Positions 1 to 9,553 of a stretch of 64,000 nt of DNA are shown here, piece after piece. Origin of the DNA: Mycolicibacterium alvei. GTDB taxonomy: Bacteria; Actinomycetota; Actinomycetes; Mycobacteriales; Mycobacteriaceae. The notes beneath the pieces are model-generated. The model ran no database searches. It saw nothing but the letters and a program-made list of their open reading frames with translations, and was not told where the DNA came from. Position numbers and translations under genes: made by a program. The stretch lies in NCBI RefSeq assembly GCF_010727325.1, contig NZ_AP022565.1, positions 4,030,001-4,094,000 of the forward strand, given 5' to 3'. Positions within the stretch are counted from its first letter, which is position 1; every line of letters begins with the position of its first letter.

Positions 1-727
1 GCCGCAAGACCATCATCACGTAGCGGAACGCGCCCGGCGCCCAGACCAGCTCCTTGCCCTTGGCCGATGCGGTGACGGCCAGATTGGCGACGTATTCCTT
101 GTCGACGGTCAGCGGGGCTTCCTTGACGTGGGCGCTCATCCGGGTGCGGACCTGTCCGGGCCGGATCACCAGCACCCGCGGGCCATATTCGCGCAGTGCC
201 TCACCGAGGCCGAGGTAGAACCCGTCGAGACCGGCCTTGGTGGAGCCGTAGACGAAGTTGGACCGGCGCACCCGCTCGCCCGCGGCCGAGCTCATCGCGA
301 TGATCTGACCGTAGCCTTGGGCGCGCATCTTCTCGCCGACCAGGACGCCGACGGAAACCGCTGCGGTGTAGTTGATTTCGGCGATCTGCACGGCCTTGCG
401 CTGGTTCTGCCACAACTCCTCGGCATCACCGAGCAGGCCGAAGGCGACGATCGCGACATCCACGTCGCCAGAGGCGAACGCCTTGTCGATCACGTCGGGG
501 TGGCTGGCGGTGTCGACTGCGTCGAAGTCGATGACCTCGACCGAACTGGCGCCGGCGTTGCGCAGCTGGGCCACCGCGTCGTCGCGGCCCGGATCTCCGG
601 GCAGGGCGGCCAGCACGATACGGGCCGACGCGTCGCGCAGATAGCGCTCACAGATCGCCAGCCCGATCTCTGAGGTGCCGCCGAGCAGCAGAATCGTCTG
701 GGGGTTACCTACGGCGTCGAACACCAT
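1..727 (-). CDS. dprE2: DprE2, decaprenylphosphoryl-2-keto-ribose reductase (3' end off window)
   Basis: Short-chain dehydrogenase that with DprE1 epimerises decaprenylphosphoryl-ribose to decaprenylphosphoryl-arabinose, the arabinose donor for arabinogalactan and lipoarabinomannan. Reading leftwards from ATG at 727, the protein begins [10 protein letters not shown] and shows the Rossmann glycine motif [10 protein letters not shown] near residues 13-22, the serine stretch [10 protein letters not shown] and the YGSTK catalytic Tyr-Lys motif. About 242 codons are visible; the family has about 254 residues, so only the last dozen are missing. It closely matches the M. tuberculosis Rv3791 sequence as remembered. 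Its usual partner dprE1 is about 5 kb away here because other genes lie between them. Confidence 0.95.
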   Translation of the reverse strand, partial: MVFDAVGNPQTILLLGGTSEIGLAICERYLRDASARIVLAALPGDPGRDDAVAQLRNAGASSVEVIDFDAVDTASHPDVIDKAFASGDVDVAIVAFGLLGDAEELWQNQRKAVQIAEINYTAAVSVGVLVGEKMRAQGYGQIIAMSSAAGERVRRSNFVYGSTKAGLDGFYLGLGEALREYGPRVLVIRPGQVRTRMSAHVKEAPLTVDKEYVANLAVTASAKGKELVWAPGAFRYVMMVLR

Positions 728-814
728 CTAGCGCAGCTCCAAGCCTCGGGGGACATCGTGACGAGGGTACCGTGCGGTTTCCTTCGAAAATTCGAGCAAT
801 CCGAGCGCAGGGTC

Positions 815-864
815 TTGACCCTCTTTCCTACACGACGTAGCTTTTTTCTACATCGTGTAGGAAA
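815..864 (+). promoter_or_regulatory. Promoter with two palindromic operators upstream of the mpaB-tetR operon
   Basis: A -35-like TTGACC (815-820), a 17-bp spacer and a -10-like TAGCTT (838-843) lie ahead of the ATG at 876. Two 13-bp near-palindromes, CTACACGACGTAG (828-840) and CTACATCGTGTAG (848-860), lie in the spacer and over the likely start site. They also form one larger inverted repeat, 824-840 against 848-864, with a single mismatch. This is typical TetR operator geometry. The likely ligand is the TetR protein encoded as the third gene of the same operon; that link is inferred. Confidence 0.7.
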
Positions 865-875
865 AAGGGGAGATC

Positions 876-1946
876 ATGACGATTCGTGACTGGCTGACGT
901 TGCCCGCGACCGAACCGGGGGAGGACTACGGGTTCTTCGGCCCGGATTCGGTGACCTGGAAGGTGTGGAGCTACCCGACCTCGCTGTCGATCGGGTTCCA
1001 GCGGGCCGTCGTCATCGAGGAACTTGACCCGGCTCTCGTCGCGGCGGTGGACAAGACCCATGAGATCTACTCGCGGCCGCGCACCCGGTATGACCGGACG
1101 CTGCGGTACTTCGCGATGGTGGCGTTCGACGACAGTCGTTCGACCACGAAGGCCGCCGATGTCCTGGTCAAGATCCACTCGAAGGCCATCGGCACCGACC
1201 CGGTCACCGGAAAGGCCTACGACGCCAACGATCCCGGTTCGCAGTTGTGGATCCACCTGACTGCCTGGCATTCCATCCTGGTGGCCTACGAGAAGTACGG
1301 TCCGGGCCCGCTGCCGCCCGAAGAGGAGTTGCAGTACTGGCGGGAATGCGCGATCGCCGCCGAACTGCAGACCTGCGACCCCTCTGACGTCCCACTGACC
1401 CGCGAGGGAATCCGGGAGTACTTCGAGCAGATGCGGCCCCAGTTGATCGGCTCGGATATCGCCCGCCAAGCCATGCATCATCTGCTGGGTGCGGAGGTGA
1501 TGTTGCCCAAGATGCCGCTGCTGCTGCGCCCGGGCACCACCGTGGTCACCGCGTTCCTGCGCCGCGGCACCCTGGCAACGATGCCGCGCTGGATGCGAAA
1601 GATGGCTGGGCTCAGCACATCCCGGGTTCTCGATGCATTGGTGGTGCCACCGCTGAGCGCCTCATTCACGATCATCGCGATGAGTAAGCGGCTCGAGTTG
1701 ATCCTGCTGCGGTTGCTCTCGCCTGCGACCCTGCCCATCGGCGCTCGGGTCCTGCTGTCGGTTCCGCCGAAGGATCCGGTCACCACGACACCGCGCGAGG
1801 CACAGCGTCGTTACGGCTACGCCGCCCCGAGCCAGGCCCACTTCGAGTTGCGCGAGCGCCAGCAGGTCCGGGTGTTCGGTGACGGTCTCGCACCGAGTGA
1901 CGAGGGCATCGTCGAGTCCCAGCCGATTCTCGGTGGGATCGGCTGA
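876..1946 (+). CDS. MpaB-family (DUF2236) oxygenase-like protein
   Basis: A 356-residue member of the MpaB/DUF2236 family, related to rubber oxygenases and fungal MpaB. The family is heme-dependent where studied; the substrate here is unknown. Family-typical parts include the N-terminal GPDSVTWKV stretch, an RTLRYFAMVAFDD segment and a later WIHLTAWHSILVAYEKYG helix. ATG at 876 follows a good AGGGGAG ribosome site. It is first in a run of three genes (spacing 3 and 10 bp) with a small membrane protein and a TetR regulator, and the operators lie just upstream. Self-regulated expression by a small hydrophobic effector is plausible but inferred. Confidence 0.85.
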   Translation: MTIRDWLTLPATEPGEDYGFFGPDSVTWKVWSYPTSLSIGFQRAVVIEELDPALVAAVDKTHEIYSRPRTRYDRTLRYFAMVAFDDSRSTTKAADVLVKIHSKAIGTDPVTGKAYDANDPGSQLWIHLTAWHSILVAYEKYGPGPLPPEEELQYWRECAIAAELQTCDPSDVPLTREGIREYFEQMRPQLIGSDIARQAMHHLLGAEVMLPKMPLLLRPGTTVVTAFLRRGTLATMPRWMRKMAGLSTSRVLDALVVPPLSASFTIIAMSKRLELILLRLLSPATLPIGARVLLSVPPKDPVTTTPREAQRRYGYAAPSQAHFELRERQQVRVFGDGLAPSDEGIVESQPILGGIG

Positions 1947-1949
1947 CTC

Positions 1950-2165
1950 GTGATCAAGAACCTCCTCGACTACCGGCTGAGCATCCGGCAACTGGTCTAC
2001 CTCGCGATCGTGGTGGGAGCCCCGTACTTCGTGATCGGTATGGTCTGGGCGCTTACCCACAGCGACCACATCGTCGGACTCACCGGCCTGGACAAGGTGT
2101 TTTCGCTATTGGGCGAGATCGTCGCGTGGCCCGTGTTGATCATCGCGGACGTCACCCTGATATGA
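1950..2165 (+). CDS. Small membrane protein of the mpaB-tetR operon
   Basis: A 71-residue protein from GTG at 1950, 3 bp after the mpaB-like stop. It has two strongly hydrophobic segments (about residues 15-36 and 48-70) and so probably spans the membrane twice. No family is recognised. Tight coupling to the oxygenase suggests co-translation and perhaps a membrane role for the pair. Confidence 0.65.
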   Translation: MIKNLLDYRLSIRQLVYLAIVVGAPYFVIGMVWALTHSDHIVGLTGLDKVFSLLGEIVAWPVLIIADVTLI

Positions 2166-2175
2166 GTGAAGCGAA

Positions 2176-2802
2176 ATGAACGACGCCGCACTCGCCAACC
2201 GGGGTCGCGCCGAGCACCTGGGCCCGGACCGCCGTCGGCCCCAGGTGCTCGACACCGCGTTGGACATCGCCGCCCACCAGGGCCTGGCGGAGGTGACGAT
2301 GGGAACCATCGCCCGACGTCTCGGCGTCACCCGGCCGGTGGTCTACGCGTGCTATCCCGGCCGCGGGGAAGTGCTTGCCGCACTGCTGGATCGGGAAACC
2401 GACGAGGTGCTGTCGAGCCTGCTCGAGCTGTTGCCACCGGAGCGCACCGGCTCCATCGAGCAACTGTTCGTCGACGGGTTCCGCGCGCTGCACAGCACGG
2501 TGCGCGAGCGGCCCGCCTCGTGGCGCATCATCTTCGCCGCCGACCCAGACCCAGTGCTGACCGCCGCGATCGTTGCCGGCCGTGAGCGCATCCGAGGACA
2601 GCTCGCCACGGCGATACGACCGCTGCTGCAACGGTGGCAGGTCGCCGATCTCGACGCCACGCTGCCCATCCTGGTCGAGGTGTTCCTGGCGATCTGCGAA
2701 GCGGCCGTCCGCAAGATGCTCGACGTCGATGGTGACTCGGAGTTGGTGGCGGAAACCTTCGGTAAGGCGGCGTATCGGGCCGTGCGGGCAAAAGGGCAGT
2801 GA
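2176..2802 (+). CDS. TetR/AcrR-family transcriptional regulator
   Basis: A 208-residue regulator. The N-terminal helix-turn-helix is clear: ALDIAAHQGLAEVTMGTIARRLGVTRPVVYACYPGRGEVL, residues about 28-66 (quoted in parts across the motif). The rest is the helical ligand domain. ATG at 2176 is preceded by AGTGAAGCGAA. It is the last gene of the mpaB operon, so it most likely binds the paired palindromes at 828-860 and represses its own operon. The ligand is unknown. Confidence 0.88.
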   Translation: MNDAALANRGRAEHLGPDRRRPQVLDTALDIAAHQGLAEVTMGTIARRLGVTRPVVYACYPGRGEVLAALLDRETDEVLSSLLELLPPERTGSIEQLFVDGFRALHSTVRERPASWRIIFAADPDPVLTAAIVAGRERIRGQLATAIRPLLQRWQVADLDATLPILVEVFLAICEAAVRKMLDVDGDSELVAETFGKAAYRAVRAKGQ

Positions 2803-2807
2803 GACAA

Positions 2808-2842
2808 CAACACCCCGCGAGCTTCGAGCCCGCGGGGTGTTG
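2808..2842. terminator. Bidirectional terminator between tetR and katG
   Basis: A perfect 12-bp stem, CAACACCCCGCG (2808-2819) with CGCGGGGTGTTG (2831-2842), closes an 11-nt loop. It sits between two convergent genes. There is no long T-run on either side, so efficiency is uncertain. Confidence 0.75.
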
Positions 2843-2863
2843 CGCTACTTATCAGTCAGGCGA

Positions 2864-5065
2864 TCAGGCCAGATCGAACCGGTCGTTGTCCATGACCTTG
2901 GCCCAGGCGGCGACGAAGTCCTTGACGAACTTCTCCTTGGAATCATCCTCGGCGTACACCTCGGCCAGTGCCCGCAGCTGCGAGTTCGAGCCGAACAGCA
3001 GATCGACGCGGCTGGCGGTGAACTTCTGCGCACCGCTGGCCCGGTCGGACCCGACGTAGGTGCCGTCGTCGGCCGACGACGGTGCCCACTTGATGCCCAT
3101 GTCGGTGAGGTTGACGAAATAGTCGTTCGTCAGCTTGCCCTTGTTGGCAGTCAGCACACCGAGGTCCGAACCACCGTGGTTGGCGCCGAGCACGCGCAGG
3201 CCACCGACCAGCACGGTCATCTCCGGAGCCGACAGGCCCAGCAGGTTGGCGCGGTCGATCAGCCGGTACTCGGCCGGCAGGGTGTCGCCCTTGCCCGCAT
3301 AGTTGCGGAAACCGTCACCCTTGGGCTCCAGGTAGGCGAACGACTCGACGTCGGTCTGGTCCTGGGTGGCGTCGCCACGACCCGAGGTGAACGGCACGGT
3401 GACGTCGAATCCGGCTGCCTTGGCGGCGGTTTCGACACCCACGTTGCCGGCCAGCACGACCAGATCCGCGAAGGACGCCCCGGTACCGGAGGCAACCTGG
3501 ATCTCCTCGAGCTTGCGGATCACCTGGGCGAGCTCGTCGGGCTCGTTGACCTCCCAGCCGAGCTGCGGCTGCAGCCGGATCCGGCCGCCGTTGGCGCCGC
3601 CACGCATGTCGCTGGAGCGGTACGAGGCCGCCGCCTTCCACGCGGTGTCCACCAGCTGCTGGACCGTCAGACCGGAATCGGCGATGGCGGCCTTGAGCGT
3701 GGCGACATCGGCTTCACTGAGCTGCTTGCCGGCCGGGATGATGTCCTGCCACAGCCAGGTCTGCTTGGGCACCAGTGGTCCGAGGTAGCGGGCTACCGGA
3801 CCCATGTCGCGGTGGATCAGCTTGAACCATGCCTTGGCGTACTCCTCGGCCAGTTCCTCGGGGTGATCCAGCCAACGGCGGGTGATCTCGCCGTAGATCG
3901 GATCGAACCGCAGCGACAGGTCCGTGGTCAGCATCGCCGGGTGGGTCTTGCCGTTGCCTTGCGCCATCGGCACCGAGTTCGCCCAGCCGTTGTCCTTCGG
4001 CCGCCACTGGTTGGCACCCGCGGCGCTCTTGAACAGTTCCCACTCGTTGCTGTAGAGGATCTCCAGGAACGAGTTGTCCCACTTGGTGGGGGTGTGGGTC
4101 CAGGTCACCTCGATACCGCTGCTGACGGTTTCGTTGCCGCGGCCCGGGTTGGCCCAGCCCAGACCCATCTCCTCGAGCGGGGCTGCTTCGGGCTCGACGC
4201 CGTTCTCGATATCGGTGGCCCCGTGGGTCTTGCCGAAGGTGTGGCCGCCCACGATCAGCGCCGCGGTCTCGATGTCGTTCATCGCCATGCGGGCGAAGGT
4301 CTCGCGGATGTCGATGGCGGCTGCCATGTAGTCCGGATTTCCTTCGGGGCCTTCGGGGTTGACGTAGATCAGACCCATGTGGCTGGCGGCCAGCGGATTC
4401 TCCAGCTTGGTGCGGTCCCCGGCGCCGGCGTACCGGTCCTGCGAACCGAGCCACTCATGCTCGGAGCCCCAGTAGATGTCCTCTTCGGGCTCCCAGAAGT
4501 CGGGGCGACCGAAGGCGAAGCCCGCGGTCTTGAAGCCCATCTGCTCCATGGCCCGGTTACCTGCGTAGGCGATCAGGTCGGACCAGGACAGCTTCTTGCC
4601 GTACTTCTTCTTCAGCGGCCACAGCAGACGGCGGGCCTTGTCCAGGCTGACGTTGTCGGGCCAGCTGTTCAACGGGGCGAAGCGCTGCATACCGCGTCCG
4701 GCGCCACCTCGGCCGTCCTCGACCCGGTAGGTGCCGGCGGCGTGCCAGGTCATCCGGACGAACAGCGGGCCGTAGTGGCCGAAGTCGGCGGGCCACCAGT
4801 CCTGCGAATCGGTGAGCAGCGCGTCGAAGTCGCGGGCCAGCTCATCGGTGTCGATGGTCTGGACGGCTTCGCGGTAGTCGAAGCCCTCGTCATTCGGGTC
4901 GATGGCGGGCGGATTCTTCTGCAGGATCTTGAGGTTGACCGCGTTGGGCCACCAATCGCGGTTGCTACCGCCCTCGACGGGCGGCTTGATCTGCATCGGG
5001 CAACCGCTTTCGGCGGGTTCGGTTTGTGCCTCACCAATGGGGGGGTGAGTTTCGGCGTCGGCCAT
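2864..5065 (-). CDS. katG: KatG catalase-peroxidase
   Basis: A bifunctional heme catalase-peroxidase of 733 residues that removes hydrogen peroxide; in M. tuberculosis this enzyme activates isoniazid. The distal pocket Arg104, Trp107 and His108 lie in [11 protein letters not shown], and the proximal heme His is in [10 protein letters not shown] near residue 275. All three residues of the family's Met-Tyr-Trp crosslink are present (Trp107, Tyr near 234 in GLIYVNPEG, Met near 260). The Ser equivalent to M. tuberculosis Ser315 is retained in VSSGIEV. The gene lies 25 bp downstream of furA, the usual FurA-regulated oxidative stress pair. Confidence 0.98.
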   Translation of the reverse strand: MADAETHPPIGEAQTEPAESGCPMQIKPPVEGGSNRDWWPNAVNLKILQKNPPAIDPNDEGFDYREAVQTIDTDELARDFDALLTDSQDWWPADFGHYGPLFVRMTWHAAGTYRVEDGRGGAGRGMQRFAPLNSWPDNVSLDKARRLLWPLKKKYGKKLSWSDLIAYAGNRAMEQMGFKTAGFAFGRPDFWEPEEDIYWGSEHEWLGSQDRYAGAGDRTKLENPLAASHMGLIYVNPEGPEGNPDYMAAAIDIRETFARMAMNDIETAALIVGGHTFGKTHGATDIENGVEPEAAPLEEMGLGWANPGRGNETVSSGIEVTWTHTPTKWDNSFLEILYSNEWELFKSAAGANQWRPKDNGWANSVPMAQGNGKTHPAMLTTDLSLRFDPIYGEITRRWLDHPEELAEEYAKAWFKLIHRDMGPVARYLGPLVPKQTWLWQDIIPAGKQLSEADVATLKAAIADSGLTVQQLVDTAWKAAASYRSSDMRGGANGGRIRLQPQLGWEVNEPDELAQVIRKLEEIQVASGTGASFADLVVLAGNVGVETAAKAAGFDVTVPFTSGRGDATQDQTDVESFAYLEPKGDGFRNYAGKGDTLPAEYRLIDRANLLGLSAPEMTVLVGGLRVLGANHGGSDLGVLTANKGKLTNDYFVNLTDMGIKWAPSSADDGTYVGSDRASGAQKFTASRVDLLFGSNSQLRALAEVYAEDDSKEKFVKDFVAAWAKVMDNDRFDLA

Positions 5066-5090
5066 GACGAATCCTTCCGGGGCTGGCGGG

Positions 5091-5528
5091 TTAGGGATAT
5101 TTAGTTGGGGCAGTGGAACATTCGGGGCACGTGCCCCAATAGATGACCTCGGCTTCGTCGATATCGAAACCGTGGTCGTGTGACGCGGTCAGGCATGGGG
5201 CGAACCCGGCCGCGCAGTCCACGTCGGCGATTGCGCCACACGATCGGCACACGACGTGGTGGTGGTTGTCGCCGATACGTGATTCGTATCGCGCGACGGA
5301 ACCGGAGGGTTGGATGCGCCGCACCAGTGCGGCTGCAGTCAGCGCATGCAGTGAGTCGTACACGGCTTGGTGGGAGACGTCGGGAAGGTTTTCACGTACC
5401 GACCGGATGATCGTGTCGGTGTCGGCGTGCGGATGCGCATGGACAGCGTGCAGTACCGCCACTCGGGGGCGGGTCACGCGCATGTCGGCACTTCTCAGCA
5501 TCTGCTGGAAGTCCGAGGTCGTCGCCAT
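5091..5528 (-). CDS. furA: FurA, ferric-uptake-type repressor of katG
   Basis: A 145-residue Fur-family metalloregulator that represses itself and katG. It has a winged helix ([14 protein letters not shown] and [12 protein letters not shown]), the metal-binding [12 protein letters not shown] segment, and CPEC near the C-terminus. The start is taken at ATG 5528 (MATTSDF) rather than an upstream in-frame codon, because the promoter lies immediately upstream of 5528 and the shorter form fits the family. It precedes katG on the same strand. Confidence 0.96.
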   Translation of the reverse strand: MATTSDFQQMLRSADMRVTRPRVAVLHAVHAHPHADTDTIIRSVRENLPDVSHQAVYDSLHALTAAALVRRIQPSGSVARYESRIGDNHHHVVCRSCGAIADVDCAAGFAPCLTASHDHGFDIDEAEVIYWGTCPECSTAPTKYP

Positions 5529-5540
5529 GTGACCGAGTCT

Positions 5541-5572
5541 CACCCCTTTTCTGGAATTAGTCAAGAATAAAG
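5541..5572 (-). promoter_or_regulatory. furA-katG promoter and FurA-box region
   Basis: On the minus strand an AT-rich stretch contains TTCTTGACTAATTCCAGAAA, with a -35-like TTGACT at 5559-5564, just upstream of the furA ATG. From memory, the mycobacterial furA promoter has the same conserved AT-rich block, where FurA binds. The short distance to the ATG suggests a very short leader or leaderless mRNA. Confidence 0.7.
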
Positions 5573-5603
5573 TTCTCGCCAACTCCTGGGGAACGGTGAG
5601 CGG

Positions 5604-6986
5604 CTAAACGAGCTCCAGCCGGCGTGCCATGTCCGAGACGAACACCCCGTCCGGATCGACCTTGCGGCGAACCGCCAGCCACTCTTCGATGCGCGGATAC
5701 ATGGCGTGGAACGCCTGCGCGGTGGTCCGCGAGTCCTTGGCGGTGTAGAGGCGTCCACCGAATTCCAGCACGCGCCGGTCGAGTTCGGTGAGGAACTCGC
5801 TCAGGCCGGCCTTGATCTGGAAGTCGACGCACACGTTCCAGCCGGGTATCGGGAAGCTCAGCGGAGCCTGGTTGCCCGGTCCGAACAGCTTGAACACGTT
5901 GAGGAACGAGTAGTGCCCCGAGCGCTGGATGTCGACCATGATCCGCTTGAACTCGTCGACGGCCTCGGTGGGCACCACGAACTGGTACTGGGTGAATCCG
6001 CTCGAACCGTACGCGCGGTTCCACTCCCCGACCATGTCGAGTGGGTGGTAGAACTGCGTCAGGTTCTGGGCCTTGCCCCGGTAGGTCTTGCCCATCCGGT
6101 ACCACACCTCGGTCATCGCGCCGAAGATCAACTTGTTGCCCAGGCCGTTGGGGAAGACGTCCGGCGCGGTGAAGTACTGCGGCGCATCGAATTTCAGAGG
6201 ATCGCGCTGCAGGTTCGCGGGCAGCTGGTCCAGTTTGGCCAGCGAGCCGCGGGAGATCACGGCGCGCCCCAGCTTGGGGGGCGCGCTCATCGCGTCGAAC
6301 CACGCCGATGAATACGTGTAGTTGTCCTCGGTGCCGTCGCTGTGGAACTCGATGGTCTCGTCGAGGCCGTGAGTGACATCGCCGTCGGCGATGAAGTATG
6401 CGGTCTCCGTCGGCGTCATCTCGATGGTGGCCCGCAGGACGATGCCGGTCAGCCCGTTGCCGCCGACCGTGGCCCAGAACAATTCGGCCTCGGGGCCGTC
6501 CGGGGTGAGCTTGCGGATCTCGCCGCTCGCGGACAGTAGGTCGATCGAGCGCACGTGGTTGCCGAAACTGCCTGCGCTGTGGTGGTTCTTGCCGTGGATG
6601 TCACACCCGATGGCCCCGCCGATGGTCACCTGCCGGGTGCCCGGCAGCACCGGGGCCCAGAGTCCGTGAGGCAGCGCGGCCCGCATCAGCTGGTCGAGGT
6701 TCACCCCGCCGTCCACATCGACCAGCTTGGTGCCCGGGTCGATCGAGTGAATCTGGTTGAGCGCCGACATGTCGATGACGAGCCCGCCGCCGTTCTGCGC
6801 GTTGTCGCCGTAGGAGCGGCCCAGACCGCGGGCGATCACGCCCCGGCCCTTCTGCTCGGCGGCCCGCGTAACGGCCTGGACGATGACCTCGGGATCGCTG
6901 GTTGAGAGCACCTGTGCCACGGTCGGTGCGGTCCGGCCCCAGCCTGTCAGGCGCTTGGGAGTGGTCGGCAAATCGGTAGTCGACAT
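5604..6986 (-). CDS. dprE1: DprE1, decaprenylphosphoryl-beta-D-ribose oxidase
   Basis: FAD-dependent oxidase, first half of the DprE1/DprE2 epimerase; essential for arabinan synthesis and the target of benzothiazinones. The protein has 460 residues. It shows the vanillyl-alcohol-oxidase-type FAD motif [15 protein letters not shown] (about 53-67), His131 in CDIHGKNHH, the target cysteine Cys386 in PGWNVCVDF (equivalent to Cys387 of M. tuberculosis) and the AKDSR lysine. It therefore looks benzothiazinone-sensitive by sequence. It is transcribed away from the GtrA-like gene upstream, and furA lies 75 bp downstream. Confidence 0.98.
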   Translation of the reverse strand: MSTTDLPTTPKRLTGWGRTAPTVAQVLSTSDPEVIVQAVTRAAEQKGRGVIARGLGRSYGDNAQNGGGLVIDMSALNQIHSIDPGTKLVDVDGGVNLDQLMRAALPHGLWAPVLPGTRQVTIGGAIGCDIHGKNHHSAGSFGNHVRSIDLLSASGEIRKLTPDGPEAELFWATVGGNGLTGIVLRATIEMTPTETAYFIADGDVTHGLDETIEFHSDGTEDNYTYSSAWFDAMSAPPKLGRAVISRGSLAKLDQLPANLQRDPLKFDAPQYFTAPDVFPNGLGNKLIFGAMTEVWYRMGKTYRGKAQNLTQFYHPLDMVGEWNRAYGSSGFTQYQFVVPTEAVDEFKRIMVDIQRSGHYSFLNVFKLFGPGNQAPLSFPIPGWNVCVDFQIKAGLSEFLTELDRRVLEFGGRLYTAKDSRTTAQAFHAMYPRIEEWLAVRRKVDPDGVFVSDMARRLELV

Positions 6987-7023
6987 CGCTAAGGAGAATA
7001 CCCGGCAGTAGCCGGCGCCGACC

Positions 7024-7461
7024 TCAGTGCAGTTTGAAGATCACTGCCCGCTGCACGATGAAGTTGATCACCGTGGCGGTGCCCTGGGCGATGACGAATG
7101 CCACCGGCACCCGCCAGGGCTGGCTCTCGAACTGCATGTAGAACACGAAGTTGATGCCCACCTGCACCGCATAGGTGAGTGCGTAGAGAACGCAGACCCC
7201 GATGAACCGGGCCTTGCTGGGCGGTGCCTGGAAGGTCCAGCGCCGGTTGATCAGGTACGCGGTGGTGGTGCCGGCGATGAAGCTGATGGTCTTGGCGACG
7301 TTGACCCGGATGTCCTCGTCGACGTGCCAGACCGTGGCGAAAAGCCGAAGGAGGGTGATGTACAGACCGAAGTCCACGATCGCAGCCAGTCCGCCGGTGA
7401 CAAGGAACCGGAAAGCCTGCGTTTTGAGGTCAAGGGTCGGCGACATAACGGGCTCAGCCAC
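7024..7461 (-). CDS. GtrA-like membrane protein (Rv3789 homologue)
   Basis: A 145-residue protein with four predicted membrane helices, [21 protein letters not shown] at the start of the GtrA domain and a final [12 protein letters not shown] helix. The GtrA family acts with polyprenyl-linked sugars. The M. tuberculosis homologue next to dprE1 has been proposed either to flip decaprenylphosphoryl-arabinose or to anchor arabinosyltransferases; the sequence does not decide. It lies 37 bp upstream of dprE1 on the same strand. Confidence 0.9.
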   Translation of the reverse strand: MAEPVMSPTLDLKTQAFRFLVTGGLAAIVDFGLYITLLRLFATVWHVDEDIRVNVAKTISFIAGTTTAYLINRRWTFQAPPSKARFIGVCVLYALTYAVQVGINFVFYMQFESQPWRVPVAFVIAQGTATVINFIVQRAVIFKLH

Positions 7462-7565
7462 CCCGGCAGCTTAGCGAGGGCCTGCGGTTCAGTCGTGCTG
7501 CAGTCGGCGCTCAACGACCTGGGGATCGCCACCGGACCGTCGGACCTGATCGCGGGTGAGGACCA

Positions 7566-8981
7566 CTAGCGCAACGTGGCAGCTAGAACCCGGCAGAGCG
7601 CGTCGACCGCCGCCCCGAAGGCGTGCTCGGCGGGCGCCCCGAAACCGATGATCACCCCGTCGGGGTCGGCGGTATCCGGTCCGGCCAGGGGATGACGCAT
7701 GATCGACAGCCCGGACAAGGCGATCCCGGCTTCGCCGGCCCGGCGCAGCACCTCCGGTTCGGTGCCGTCGGGCAGCGTGAGCAGCATATTCACCCCGGCT
7801 GCCAGGCCGCCGATATCGAGGTCGAACCCGGCCAGTGCGGCGACCAGGGCGTCGCGTCGTCGCCGGTAGCGGTTGCGCATCCGCCGGATGTGCCGGTCGT
7901 AGCCGCCGGTGCGGATGAAGTCGGCGAGGGTCAGTGCTGTGAGTGCGTCGACGTGATACTGGGCCCCGCCGGCCGCCGCGACGACCGGATCGATCAACGC
8001 CTCGGGCAGCACCAGCCAACCGACCCGCATCACCTGCGCCATGCTCTTACTGGCCGAGCCCAGGTAGACGACCCGTTCGGGGTTCAGTGACTGCAGGGCG
8101 CCGACGGGCTGGCGGTCGTAGCGGAACTCGCCGTCGTAGTCGTCGTCCAACACATATCTGTTGGCGCGTTGTGCCCAGTCGATGACCGCGGTGCGCCGGG
8201 CCGGGTGCAGCGCCATGCCGAACGGGCTCTGATGCGCGGGAGTAAGTAGTACCGCCGAGGCGTCGAGGCGCTCCAGATCGCTGATCACCGCCCCGTGTTC
8301 GTCGACACCGATCGGTGTCGTCGGTACTCCCAGGGCCGCGAGCGCATCGCGAAAAATGAACAGCCCGTGAGCCTCTACCGCGACGGGGCCCCCGGTGCCC
8401 AGGACACGTCCGATCAGGTCGACGCCGTCGCGTACCCCGGAGCAGATCACGACCGACTCCGGCGTCGTCCGCACGCCGCGCACCCGGCCCAGGTACTCGG
8501 TGAGTGCCTCGCGCAGCACCAACGGTCCGCGCGGATCGCCCATGCGCAGCGCCGAGACGGGTGCGTCGGTGATGGCCCGGCGCGCCGATGCCAACCAGGC
8601 CGACCGAGGGAACTCGGACACATCAGGGGAGCCAGGCATCAGATTGTGCTGCGGGACAGAGGGAATGCGGCGCGGTCGCGGTGCGGGCAGCGGGGCGGTG
8701 GTCCGCGCGACCCAGGTGCCCGCGCCTTGGCGGGATGCCAGCCAGCCCTCGGCGACCAACTCGGCGTAGGCCTCGGCGACGGTGTTGCGGGCCAGACCCA
8801 GATCGGCGGCGAGTGTGCGTGACGGTGGCAGTCGCGTCTCGGTGCTCAGTCTGCCGGTTCGGATTCCGTCTCGAAGTGCGGTGATCAGCTGTTCGCGGGC
8901 GGTCCGGCTGCCGGGCTCGATCCCTGTGCGTAGCTCAAGGTGTAGGTCGCGACCGAAATTGGCCCGTGAAGTCACTGTCAT
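7566..8981 (-). CDS. MocR/PdxR-type regulator (GntR HTH plus aminotransferase fold)
   Basis: A 471-residue chimera. The N-terminal GntR winged helix (REQLITALRDGIRTGRLS, LPPSRTLAADLGLARNTV) is joined to a fold-type I aminotransferase domain with the PLP site YLGSASKSMAQVMRVGW. ATG 8981 (MTVTSRANF) was chosen over upstream codons that would run across the intergenic operator into the divergent gene. It faces an AhpD-like gene across a 43-bp gap with a palindrome, so it probably controls that gene and itself. This family usually senses PLP or an amino-acid adduct. Confidence 0.88.
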   Translation of the reverse strand: MTVTSRANFGRDLHLELRTGIEPGSRTAREQLITALRDGIRTGRLSTETRLPPSRTLAADLGLARNTVAEAYAELVAEGWLASRQGAGTWVARTTAPLPAPRPRRIPSVPQHNLMPGSPDVSEFPRSAWLASARRAITDAPVSALRMGDPRGPLVLREALTEYLGRVRGVRTTPESVVICSGVRDGVDLIGRVLGTGGPVAVEAHGLFIFRDALAALGVPTTPIGVDEHGAVISDLERLDASAVLLTPAHQSPFGMALHPARRTAVIDWAQRANRYVLDDDYDGEFRYDRQPVGALQSLNPERVVYLGSASKSMAQVMRVGWLVLPEALIDPVVAAAGGAQYHVDALTALTLADFIRTGGYDRHIRRMRNRYRRRRDALVAALAGFDLDIGGLAAGVNMLLTLPDGTEPEVLRRAGEAGIALSGLSIMRHPLAGPDTADPDGVIIGFGAPAEHAFGAAVDALCRVLAATLR

Positions 8982-8986
8982 ATTGA

Positions 8987-9000
8987 ACCATCTAGACGGT
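8987..9000. promoter_or_regulatory. Candidate MocR operator
   Basis: ACCATCTAGACGGT is palindromic at 12 of 14 positions and sits between the divergent MocR gene (start 8981) and the AhpD-like gene (start 9025). Position and symmetry suggest the regulator's binding site; binding is inferred. Confidence 0.5.
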
Positions 9001-9024
9001 ACTATCACGCCTAGCGTTGATGGC

Positions 9025-9498
9025 ATGACACAGACACTCGAGCCCGTAGCAACCGTTGACCGTCTCAAGATCTACAAGGCCTCGCCCGAGCTCTACGACG
9101 CGATGATGACGCTGTCGAACGCCGCCGCCAAAGACCTCGACCCGACCATCGGCGAGCTGATCAAGATCCGTGCATCTCAGATGAACCGCTGCGCCTTCTG
9201 CCTCGACATGCACACCCACGACGCCCGCCAATACGGCGAGACCGAGCAGCGGCTATCTCTGATCGCCGCCTGGGAAGAGGCCGGCGATCTGTTCACCGAG
9301 CAGGAGCAGGCGGCGTTGGCGCTGACCGAGGCCGTCACCGATGTGAACCACGGACCGGTCTCCGATGCGGTCTATGCCCGTGCGGCGGCAGCCTTCACCG
9401 ACCGTGAGTTGGGTCAGGTCATCTCCATGGCGGTGACGATCAATGCGTGGAACCGGATCAACGCGGTGGTGAAGGCGGCTCCGCCGCGGCGGAGCTGA
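9025..9498 (+). CDS. Carboxymuconolactone decarboxylase family (AhpD-like) protein
   Basis: A 157-residue AhpD-fold protein. The redox motif CAFC followed by DMHTHDAR (about residues 56-67) matches the CxxC-xxxH signature of alkylhydroperoxidase-type members, which support peroxide reduction. ATG at 9025 begins MTQTLEPVA. It is divergent from, and probably controlled by, the MocR regulator. Confidence 0.87.
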   Translation: MTQTLEPVATVDRLKIYKASPELYDAMMTLSNAAAKDLDPTIGELIKIRASQMNRCAFCLDMHTHDARQYGETEQRLSLIAAWEEAGDLFTEQEQAALALTEAVTDVNHGPVSDAVYARAAAAFTDRELGQVISMAVTINAWNRINAVVKAAPPRRS

Positions 9499-9537
9499 CC
9501 CTGGGTGGGTGAACGGGGCCCCGGCGTCCACTGCGAT

Positions 9538-9553
9538 TGTGATTTAGGTCACA
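9538..9553. promoter_or_regulatory. CRP-type cAMP receptor protein site
   Basis: TGTGATTTAGGTCACA is an exact match to the CRP consensus TGTGA-N6-TCACA, as also used by mycobacterial CRP. It lies 40 bp after the AhpD-like gene and 545 bp before mspA. It most likely belongs to a distant mspA promoter. Confidence 0.7.

Noticed and set aside
2573..5104. An 843-codon open frame on the plus strand across katG
   Set aside because: It lies antisense to the unmistakable katG gene and its composition is typical of high-GC antisense frames; no family features.
7462..7565. Possible gene tail (plus-strand frame ending LIAGEDH)
   Set aside because: Only about 25 codons, with no start, ribosome site or family match, between two confident genes.
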